Part shown: piece after piece, positions 5,388 through 10,773 of the stretch | How positions within the stretch are numbered: the stretch's first letter is position 1 | Layout: each line of letters begins with the position of its first letter | DNA from: Candidatus Desantisbacteria bacterium CG1_02_38_46 | GTDB lineage: Bacteria > Desantisbacteria > UBA1551 > UBA1559 | Direction of reading: 5' to 3' | NCBI GenBank assembly: GCA_001871015.1 | Contig: MNUO01000024.1 | Coordinates: 1 to 10,773 of the forward strand | Length of the DNA stretch: 10,773 nucleotides | The notes under the pieces: generated by a model | Seen by the model: only the letters and a program-made list of their open reading frames with translations | The model's database searches: none | Told to the model about the DNA's origin: nothing | Translations under genes and position numbers: made by a program

Positions 5388-5873
5388 ATGAAAAAGAAAG
5401 AAGAAGGGCAGTTTATTTTGGAATTGGCTTTAGTACTTCCGCTTCTCACGCTGATTCTCATCGGCATCTGGCAATTCGGGCGCATTTCTATTATAAAGCA
5501 GAGGGAAGTGATGGCTGTCCGTTATGGTGCCTGGTTAAAGGCACATACGAATATGAGCCATAAGAACATTGAGAACGAAATGAAGAAATTTTTATTAAAG
5601 GAGAAAGGAGAAAGGATATATGTAGAATTAGGGAGGAAACCTTCAGGAGGTTTTCTTAATATTTCTTCATCTTTTGACGGAATTTTGAATAGATTGACAG
5701 GAGTTTATGATGTTTCAATGAATTATAAATTAAAGACATTTGCTCCCCTGAGGGGTATTCTTCCATATTCAATGAATATTGAAGAAAATTGTGTGATGAC
5801 CCGTAATTCCTGGGCAGGAATAGGTGATACAATAAAGGAGATTTTTGGAATCAAGGAAGACGGTAACCGCTAA
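5388..5873 (+). CDS. Second TadE/TadF-like pseudopilin
   Basis: The 161-residue protein begins MKKKEEG-QFILELALVLPLLTLILIGIW, with a prepilin-type cut after G7, Glu at +5 and a hydrophobic helix at 9-29. The remainder is a soluble periplasmic domain with no recognised motif. Tad systems usually encode two processed pseudopilins, TadE and TadF, so this may be the TadF counterpart. The start codon is the last AATG of the tandem repeat array, and no Shine-Dalgarno exists in the repeat DNA before it. Translation may depend on leaderless-like initiation, on an A-rich start or on coupling to the previous gene. cpaB follows after 17 bp. Confidence 0.75.
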   Translation: MKKKEEGQFILELALVLPLLTLILIGIWQFGRISIIKQREVMAVRYGAWLKAHTNMSHKNIENEMKKFLLKEKGERIYVELGRKPSGGFLNISSSFDGILNRLTGVYDVSMNYKLKTFAPLRGILPYSMNIEENCVMTRNSWAGIGDTIKEIFGIKEDGNR

Positions 5874-5890
5874 ATGATAAAGGAGACGAT

Positions 5891-6736
5891 ATGGTTATAG
5901 ACGCAGATAGTAGACGCAGGTCACCACTAAAAAATTGGCGACCAAGGGTTTTGTTAGCAGTTGTGATGGGGTTGGTAGCAGCAGGGCTTTTATTAGTTTA
6001 TCTTAAGAATAAGGAAAAGGAAATCTTTGGTGGTTCATTTGTGGAAGTGTTAGTGGTGTCTCGGGATATTTCCCGGGATACGCCAATTGCCGAGGAATTT
6101 TTATCAATTAAAAAATTTCCGGTTGCATTTGTGCATCCCAATACTATTTTTCCACAAAACAAGGAAGTAATACTTGGCCAGCCAACCCGGTATAACCTTC
6201 AGAAAGGACAGCCTTTATTATGGTTAGATATAGGTAAAGGAGAAGGAGGGCTTTCCTCTATGCTTAACCCGGGTGAGAGGGCTTTAACGCTTTCTGTGGA
6301 TGAAATAAGCGGGATAGCAGGTGCGCTTAAACCAAATGACAGGGTGGACATACTTGGAATATTTGATATTGGCGGTAAGAACATAACAAAAATATTAATG
6401 CAGAATGTCACCATTCTGATGGTTGGTTCTAATTTGACCCGTAATGAAAACAAGGAAGAATTAGAGATAAATCTGGCAAAGTCTCTTTTGCAGGGTGCAT
6501 ACTCATCAATTACTGTGGCTGTTACACCAGAGGAAGCAGAGATATTGGCTTTTGCACAGGAGATGGGCAAATTAATTTTTACTCTCAGGGGACCAACTGA
6601 TTTGAATGTCAATGAAAGTCTGCCGACAGTTAGTATGGATTCAATCATGAAGGTAGAAAAGGAATTGACAGTGAAACGCAAGGAAAGGCAGGAAGGTGGA
6701 AGGACTGAAATAATAAAAGGAGGTGTCGTAGAATAA
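5891..6736 (+). CDS. cpaB: CpaB/RcpC, Flp pilus assembly protein
   Basis: CpaB (RcpC) works with the outer-membrane secretin of Tad pili and carries a SAF domain thought to bind peptidoglycan or carbohydrate. The 281-residue protein has a basic N-terminus, a membrane helix at about 20-37 (VLLAVVMGLVAAGLLLVY) and a SAF domain at about 51-113 (VLVVSRDISRDTPIAEEFLSI, then the GQPTRYNLQKGQPL turn). An RcpC-type domain follows, with ERALTLSVDEISGIAGALKPNDRVDIL at 129-155. The Shine-Dalgarno AAAGGAG (5879-5885) lies 5 nt before the ATG. The length agrees with the family. The secretin rcpA/cpaC, which often follows, is absent here: the next gene is a polyamine enzyme only 1 base after the stop. Confidence 0.88.
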   Translation: MVIDADSRRRSPLKNWRPRVLLAVVMGLVAAGLLLVYLKNKEKEIFGGSFVEVLVVSRDISRDTPIAEEFLSIKKFPVAFVHPNTIFPQNKEVILGQPTRYNLQKGQPLLWLDIGKGEGGLSSMLNPGERALTLSVDEISGIAGALKPNDRVDILGIFDIGGKNITKILMQNVTILMVGSNLTRNENKEELEINLAKSLLQGAYSSITVAVTPEEAEILAFAQEMGKLIFTLRGPTDLNVNESLPTVSMDSIMKVEKELTVKRKERQEGGRTEIIKGGVVE

Positions 6737-6737
6737 A

Positions 6738-7205
6738 ATGTTGATAAAAACACCAACAAAATTTTTTCTGGTTTCAGGAACCGGGGAGGGGAATACTTCC
6801 TTGACCGCTTTTGATGATGCACTATTAAATGCGGGTATAGCGAATACAAATTTATTAAAGGTGACAAGTATTCTTCCTCCTCACTGCAGAGAAATTAAGC
6901 CGATTAAGTTGCCATTTGGCGCTCTTGTTCCTGTAGTTTACGCTCTCAAAATAAGTTCAACACGAGATGAATTGATTTCTGCTACTGTAGGGGTGGGCAT
7001 TCCAGCAAATAAAAACAAACCAGGGTTGATTATGGAATATTCCTGTAGAGGTAGTAAGAAAGAAGCCCAGAGAATTGTAGGTGAGATGATAGAAGAGGGG
7101 TTTAGCAATAGAGAGGAAAAATTGAAAGAGATTAAAATTGTATCTGCAGAGTGCAGAGTAAAAAGGACAGGAGCATCCTGCGCAGCTGTGGTGCTGTGGA
7201 GGTAG
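6738..7205 (+). CDS. pdaD: Pyruvoyl-dependent arginine decarboxylase
   Basis: This enzyme converts arginine to agmatine using a self-generated pyruvoyl group. The 155-residue protein matches the PvlArgDC family along its length: an N-terminal PTKFFLVSGTGEGNTSLTAFDDAL, the processing site LLKVTS-ILPP, and the catalytic region GLIMEYS. Self-cleavage would be between T43 and S44, with S44 becoming the pyruvoyl group. E100 in IMEYS corresponds to the catalytic glutamate of the Methanocaldococcus enzyme (E109 there, with S53 at the cleavage site, a constant offset of 9). The Ser-Ser site of that archaeal enzyme is Thr-Ser here, as reported for the chlamydial homologue. A GGAGG at 6719-6723 lies 14 nt upstream, rather far. 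speE and speB follow. Confidence 0.93.
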   Translation: MLIKTPTKFFLVSGTGEGNTSLTAFDDALLNAGIANTNLLKVTSILPPHCREIKPIKLPFGALVPVVYALKISSTRDELISATVGVGIPANKNKPGLIMEYSCRGSKKEAQRIVGEMIEEGFSNREEKLKEIKIVSAECRVKRTGASCAAVVLWR

Positions 7206-7226
7206 GGGGGATTAAAGGGAGGTTAG

Positions 7227-8063
7227 ATGGAGATGTGGTTTTATGAGAAACATATTCCGGGAGCAGGAATTTGTTTGAAAATCAAAAAGACTCTTTATTC
7301 AAAAAAGAGTAAGTACCAGGAAGTGCAAATTCTGGAAACTGAAGAATTCGGGAGGATGCTTGTCATTGATGGTATGGTAATGACTACAGAAAGAGATGAA
7401 TTCATCTATCATGAAATGCTGGTGCATGTGCCGATTTTTACTCATCCCAATCCTGAAAATATTCTGGTAATCGGAGGAGGCGATGGGGGGACAGTTCGGG
7501 AACTGGTTGAACACAGGGATATTAAAAAAATTACAATGGTAGAAATTGATAAAGATGTTATTGATGCATCAAAGAAGTTTTTGCCAGGGTTAAGTGGACA
7601 GCTGAATAATCCCCGTTTCAAATTGATAATAGGGGATGGAATAAAATATGTAAAAAGCTCAACAGGAAAATTTGATGTTATTATTTTAGATTCCTCTGAC
7701 CCTGTGGGTCCGGCAAAGGAACTTTTTTCCAGAGATTTTTTCAAGAACGTCTATCGCTGCCTCAAACCAGACGGAATTCTTGTGGCACAAACTGAAACAC
7801 CTTTTATGGATAAAGAAGTAATCAAAAAGACATATAAGATACTGAAGAAAATATTTCCATTGGTTAAACTCTATTTTGCGCCAATACCCACTTATCCCTC
7901 AGGAATGTGGAGTTTTGCATTTGCCAGTAAGAAATATGATCCTCTTGTGAATTTTGATATTGAGCGGGCAATGGATAAAAAATTTCCAACGAAATATTAT
8001 AACGAGGATGTTCACAGGGGTGCTTTTATGCTCCCCGAATTTATGAAGAGGTTGGTAAGATGA
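7227..8063 (+). CDS. speE: Spermidine synthase (polyamine aminopropyltransferase)
   Basis: SpeE transfers an aminopropyl group from decarboxylated S-adenosylmethionine to putrescine or a related amine. The 278-residue protein closely resembles the Bacillus-type enzyme: MWFYEKHIPG at the start, FGRMLVIDGMVMTTERDEFIYHEMLVHVP (substrate gate region), the nucleotide-binding GGGDGG at 83-88, the acidic residue in VEIDKDV, and the catalytic region LDSSDPVGPA with D155 and D158. The family's PTYPSGMWSF and KYYNEDVHRGAFMLP signatures follow. The Shine-Dalgarno AAAGGGAGG lies 4 nt before ATG 7227 and 10 nt before ATG 7233; either start gives a normal protein. The stop overlaps the speB start (ATGA), implying coupled translation. 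The supplier of decarboxylated SAM (speD) is not in the window. Confidence 0.95.
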   Translation: MEMWFYEKHIPGAGICLKIKKTLYSKKSKYQEVQILETEEFGRMLVIDGMVMTTERDEFIYHEMLVHVPIFTHPNPENILVIGGGDGGTVRELVEHRDIKKITMVEIDKDVIDASKKFLPGLSGQLNNPRFKLIIGDGIKYVKSSTGKFDVIILDSSDPVGPAKELFSRDFFKNVYRCLKPDGILVAQTETPFMDKEVIKKTYKILKKIFPLVKLYFAPIPTYPSGMWSFAFASKKYDPLVNFDIERAMDKKFPTKYYNEDVHRGAFMLPEFMKRLVR

Positions 8064-8887
8064 GTGTGCCGAAAAGTCGGCAAGAAATTGTGCTTTTTGG
8101 CTGTCCACATGACATTAGTTCTTCATATCGTGTGGGCTCTCGCCTTGGTCCTGCTGCAATACGTCACTCCTTAAATGAAATAGAGGATTACTCTCCATAT
8201 TTAGAAGGAGATTTAAGGGATGTCCACTTTTCTGATGCAGGGGACCTGGGTCTTGCAAATAAAAATACAGGTGATGCGCTGAATTTAATAAAAGAGACAA
8301 CTGAAAAAATTTTAGAGGAAGACAAAATACCGTTTGCCCTCGGAGGAAACCATCTTATAACGCTGCCTGTATTACAGGTTATCAATAAAAAATACAAAAA
8401 TATTAAGATATTATATCTGGATGCCCACTGTGATTTGAGAGAAGAATACCTTGGAAATAAATTATCACACGCTACGGTAGCGAAAAGACTGCTGGATTTT
8501 GTCAGTCCTGAATCGCTTTTTCAATTCGGTATTCGTTCAGGCGAAAGAAAAGAGTTTGAATTTGCTGGCAGACATAAAATTATTTATAAATTTTCAAGGA
8601 AAAGTTTAACCGAAGTGCTCAAAAAAATTGGCAATTCCCCGCTTTATATTACAATGGACCTGGATGTGTTTGACCCGGGAATATTTCCGGGAACCGGGGT
8701 TCCAGAACCAGGGGGAATTTCTTTTGAGGAATTCATTGAATTTATAAAAGGGTTAAAAAAAACCAGAATTGTTGGGCTTGATGTCGTTGAACTTTCCCCT
8801 CCCTGTGACCCTACAGAAATTTCTTCATTTCTGGCTGCAACTGTTGTCAGGGAAATGCTAATTTTGATAGGAAAGAGAAAAAAATAG
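8060..8887 (+). CDS. speB: Agmatinase or aminopropylagmatine ureohydrolase (arginase family)
   Basis: This is a di-manganese ureohydrolase of 275 residues that would release urea from agmatine to give putrescine. All six metal ligands of the family are present: H98 in GGNH, D121, H123 and D125 in DAHCD, and D200 and D202 in MDLDVFDP. The PGTGVPEPGG loop and the ELSPPCDPTEISSFLAA C-terminal signature also agree with agmatinase. One oddity is GGNHLIT where the family usually has GGDHS/F; the ligand histidine remains. The start ATG overlaps the speE stop by 4 bp. Given the speE-speB pairing, a substrate of N1-aminopropylagmatine, as in Thermus, is an alternative. Formiminoglutamase or guanidinobutyrase activity is less likely next to an arginine decarboxylase. 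Confidence 0.92.
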   Translation: MSVPKSRQEIVLFGCPHDISSSYRVGSRLGPAAIRHSLNEIEDYSPYLEGDLRDVHFSDAGDLGLANKNTGDALNLIKETTEKILEEDKIPFALGGNHLITLPVLQVINKKYKNIKILYLDAHCDLREEYLGNKLSHATVAKRLLDFVSPESLFQFGIRSGERKEFEFAGRHKIIYKFSRKSLTEVLKKIGNSPLYITMDLDVFDPGIFPGTGVPEPGGISFEEFIEFIKGLKKTRIVGLDVVELSPPCDPTEISSFLAATVVREMLILIGKRKK

Positions 8888-8905
8888 AAAAAAGTAGAGA
8901 ATTAT

Positions 8906-8934
8906 TTGACAAATTTCATAAAATAGTGTATACT
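8906..8934 (+). promoter_or_regulatory. Strong sigma70-type promoter for the FecR-domain gene
   Basis: A consensus -35 TTGACA (8906-8911) and a -10 TATACT (8929-8934) are 17 bp apart. It follows the speB stop by 18 bp. The transcript would run through the hairpin array at 8942-9196 before reaching the gene at 9305, giving a leader of more than 350 nt. The -10 and its surroundings are repeated at 9197-9214, without a matching -35 there. Confidence 0.7.
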
Positions 8935-8941
8935 ATATTAT
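8924..8941 (+). repeat. 18-bp direct repeat, left copy, flanking the hairpin array
   Basis: TAGTGTATACTATATTAT at 8924-8941 is identical to 9197-9214. The two copies bracket the hairpin array exactly, as a long target duplication would. The left copy includes the -10 box of the promoter. Confidence 0.85.
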
Positions 8942-9196
8942 GAGAAATCAGACCTGAAGGTCCGTAGCTCAGGACTTTAGTCCTGATATGTAACTCAGGG
9001 CTTTAGCCCTGAAGATTAGTGTCAGGACTTTAGTCCTGACCTGCTGTAACTCAGGACTTTAGTCCTGAGCTAATCAAACCTGAAGGTTTGAGTTACAACA
9101 TACAGATGTAACTCAGGGCTTTAGCCCTGAACTAATCAAACCTGAAGGTTTGAGTTACAACATACAGATGTAACTCAGGGCTTTAGCCCTGAAGAT
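8942..9196 (+). repeat. Array of eight or more hairpins (REP-like)
   Basis: Hairpins in order are GACC-TGAA-GGTC (8951-8962); TCAGGAC-TTTA-GTCCTGA at 8969-8986, 9022-9039 and 9051-9068; TCAGGGC-TTTA-GCCCTGA at 8995-9012, 9113-9130 and 9175-9192; and CAAACC-TGAA-GGTTTG at 9075-9090 and 9137-9152. A 62-bp unit is duplicated exactly (9070-9131 and 9132-9193). Inside each unit GAGTTACA and TGTAACTC form a further inverted repeat. There is no open reading frame and there are no T-tracts after the stems, so they are not typical terminators. Stem changes are compensatory (GGAC/GTCC against GGGC/GCCC). Confidence 0.9.
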
Positions 9197-9214
9197 TAGT
9201 GTATACTATATTAT
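9197..9214 (+). repeat. 18-bp direct repeat, right copy
   Basis: This is an exact second copy of 8924-8941, directly after the last hairpin. It brings a second TATACT (9202-9207), but the bases 17 bp upstream are hairpin DNA with no -35 likeness, so independent promoter activity is doubtful. Confidence 0.85.
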
Positions 9215-9260
9215 AAAATAATTAAACTTCTTTCTTTATAAAAGTGTCTAATATTTACAA

Positions 9261-9298
9261 GGTAGCCAAAGATTTAGACTATTAGCTACCAAGGGAGG
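9261..9298 (+). promoter_or_regulatory. Inverted repeat and Shine-Dalgarno before the FecR-domain gene
   Basis: GGTAGC (9261-9266) and GCTACC (9285-9290) form a 6-bp inverted repeat with an 18-nt loop, ending 2 nt before a strong Shine-Dalgarno GGGAGG (9293-9298) that lies 6 nt ahead of ATG 9305. The stem does not cover the Shine-Dalgarno. It could be an operator or an mRNA 5' structure. Confidence 0.35.
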
Positions 9299-9304
9299 GT
9301 CAAA

Positions 9305-10773
9305 ATGAGGAAAAATTATAGGAAATGGGCTTCATACGTGGGATGTATTATTGGAATATTGGTGTTTGGTACTGTATCCATAGCCAGTGCACGAGTTGCT
9401 GTCATTACTACTGTCAAAGGAATGGTTGAGGTGCAAAAGGCGGGTGAGCCTGCCTGGAAACCGGCTGCAGCCAAAATGGAGCTGAAGATTAACGATAAGG
9501 TTCAGACGAAGAATGGTGCAATGTGTGAACTTACACTTGATGACGGGAGCCTTATAAAACTACGCGAGAATTCCACCCTTGAAATCAATGATTTAAGTGA
9601 AGACAAAGAAGCAAAAAAGAAAAGTTCTATATTCAAGTTATTACTTGGTAAACTATGGGCCAAAGTTGAACATCAGGAAGGTTCTAAATTCAATATTGTG
9701 ACTCCTACTGCAGTTGCAGGAGTTCGCGGGACAGAATTTGCTATTATTGTGCAGAGAGACGGAGCCAGCGACATTCTTGTTTTTAAAGGTAAAATAGAGG
9801 TCAAATCGCTGAGAGAAGAAATAGGAGAAATAAGGGTAGTGCTCGTGGAAGAAGGCAAAGCCTTAGGAATTAAACCCGGCGAATTTGGTTTGCCCAGAGA
9901 CCTTACTCCTCAGGAAAAAGGAGATTGGCAGAAGTTTATTGAATCAAAAGCAAGAATAGAGATTAAATTGACAGAAGAAGAAAGAAAAGAAATTCGTTCT
10001 GAGGTTGCAGAATTAAGGCAGGAGTTAAGGGAGCATCGGCTTTTTGGATTGGAGGTTAAAAAGTCTGATTTTGCTGCAGGCAGGTCAATGAAAGACCATA
10101 ATAAGGTTCTGGTCAGAGTAGAGCAGCGTATATACAGACCCAGCGGTGACAGTATCCGTTTTTTGAATCTCAATATGCGTGATCCCGGGAATCCAAAGCC
10201 GGGAAATCTCCAGTATTATCAGGCAGACTGGGGTTTCAGCGGAGAAATTCCATCAAGTCTAATCGGAGCAATAACTGCGATTGCTGCGGATAAGGTGACA
10301 TTAACCAGAGCAGAATCACTCTGGGCAAATGCTGCGCCGGGTGTTGTCAAACGCGACTATTTCCTTCAGAAATGGAACAATACCAATCTTACTGATGGAT
10401 ACGCAGAAATAAATGATAAGGAAATAAAATTTGATACCACCAACGCACCTTCTACAACCCAATCATCAACCGGAGAAATGAGCTGGAGTACAACATTTAA
10501 TCTTGAGGGTAGCGGTAGTATCAAAATGGAAAACTGGGTTATTAATAATGAGGGGAAGGTTCTTACTGCTAATGATTTCGCTGGCAAGAATCCATACGAT
10601 ATGTTACGCAAAGATGTTGGATTTGAAATTGCATGGAATTTGAGTGGTGCCACACTAGTAGGTGGTGGAGCTATAGCTATGAAAAACGGTGGGGTTATAG
10701 ATATTGTTTTCATTCCTGACATTATTTTTGTAATGGCAGATGCAGCAATGAATGAACTGAGAAATCTTGCTTC
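9305..10773 (+). CDS. Exported FecR-domain protein, 3' end outside window
   Basis: The frame stays open for 489 codons to the window edge. Residues 1-29 look like a signal peptide (basic MRKNYRK, a hydrophobic core, then SIASA before RVAV). A FecR-type domain covers about 33-165: VAVITTVKGMVEVQKAG, NDKVQTKNGAMCELTLDDGSLIKLRENSTLEI, LLLGKLWAKV, and FNIVTPTAVAGVRGTEFAI. A charged helical segment, likely a coiled coil, lies at about 223-245 (TEEERKEIRSEVAELRQEL). The remaining 240 residues are rich in beta-like and Asn/Gly/Thr segments and match nothing I recognise. There is no internal membrane segment as in the FecR anti-sigma factor, so this is probably a periplasmic or surface protein of the stand-alone FecR-domain class. 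The Shine-Dalgarno is strong. Confidence 0.75.
   Translation, partial: MRKNYRKWASYVGCIIGILVFGTVSIASARVAVITTVKGMVEVQKAGEPAWKPAAAKMELKINDKVQTKNGAMCELTLDDGSLIKLRENSTLEINDLSEDKEAKKKSSIFKLLLGKLWAKVEHQEGSKFNIVTPTAVAGVRGTEFAIIVQRDGASDILVFKGKIEVKSLREEIGEIRVVLVEEGKALGIKPGEFGLPRDLTPQEKGDWQKFIESKARIEIKLTEEERKEIRSEVAELRQELREHRLFGLEVKKSDFAAGRSMKDHNKVLVRVEQRIYRPSGDSIRFLNLNMRDPGNPKPGNLQYYQADWGFSGEIPSSLIGAITAIAADKVTLTRAESLWANAAPGVVKRDYFLQKWNNTNLTDGYAEINDKEIKFDTTNAPSTTQSSTGEMSWSTTFNLEGSGSIKMENWVINNEGKVLTANDFAGKNPYDMLRKDVGFEIAWNLSGATLVGGGAIAMKNGGVIDIVFIPDIIFVMADAAMNELRNLA

Noticed and set aside
6056-6082. Repeat CGGGATA..CGGGATA in cpaB
   Set aside because: It is a short direct repeat encoding SRDISRD within the expected SAF domain sequence; chance codon similarity is enough.
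6199-6867. 222-residue open frame on the - strand
   Set aside because: It lies opposite cpaB and the start of pdaD, whose + strand products match known families throughout. The - strand peptide has no recognisable domain.
7145-7161. TGCAGAGTAAA match to the 5163 array inside pdaD
   Set aside because: Only 11 bases match and no hairpin partner follows; the codons belong to the normal C-terminal region of the decarboxylase.
8663-8715. Inverted repeat CCGGGAA..TTTCCGG in speB as another inserted palindrome
   Set aside because: It encodes the conserved agmatinase DP..PGTGVPEPGG loop, so the sequence is native, and the pairing is imperfect.
8942-9196. CRISPR array or tandem rho-independent terminators
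   Set aside because: Hairpins are of several types with repeated, not unique, intervening sequence, and none is followed by a T-run.
10366-10722. 118-residue - strand open frame near the right edge
   Set aside because: It lies opposite the continuous FecR-domain reading frame, which has a signal peptide, a Shine-Dalgarno and domain motifs.

Overview
All recognisable genes in this 10.8-kb window lie on the + strand. By eye the DNA is moderately AT-rich. The content suggests an uncultivated anaerobic, Gram-negative-type bacterium: Tad/Flp pilus genes, a pyruvoyl-dependent arginine decarboxylase operon and a FecR-domain exported protein, with unusually dense short palindromic repeats. Omnitrophota or a similar candidate phylum would fit, but that is a guess; no rRNA or other marker is present to prove it.

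Layout. (1) 1-1548: the 3' end of a probable restriction-type DNA methyltransferase, then a DUF4062 / RecG-C-like ATPase / winged-helix protein. This is a plausible defence module. (2) 1549-2008: a gene-free stretch built of degenerate short words spaced mostly 9 or 11 nt apart, ending in a good sigma70-type promoter. (3) 2009-3548: a small GIY-YIG nuclease overlapping miaB. miaB carries several palindromic elements in frame, contains a 43-bp perfect hairpin over its first Fe-S cysteine motif, and has lost its TRAM domain where another palindrome supplies the stop codon. (4) 3664-6736: Tad pilus genes flp, tadE, a short tadG-like gene, a second TadE/F-like pseudopilin and cpaB/rcpC. A 225-bp tandem palindrome array separates tadG from the second pseudopilin and ends exactly at that gene's start codon. 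(5) 6738-8887: pdaD, speE and speB, a compact polyamine operon running from arginine through agmatine towards putrescine and spermidine; speD is not in the window. (6) 8888-9304: a strong promoter followed by a 255-bp array of hairpins flanked by an 18-bp direct repeat that duplicates the -10 region. (7) 9305 to the window end: an exported FecR-domain protein, cut by the window edge.

The most striking feature is the repeat biology. At least three distinct palindrome families occur in 10 kb. They have entered coding sequence in frame, replaced a gene's 3' end, filled a translation-initiation region and sit directly behind a promoter. No mobilising enzyme is visible nearby, so these look like non-autonomous elements. 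The defence-like ATPase at the left edge and the canonical polyamine operon are the other points of interest.
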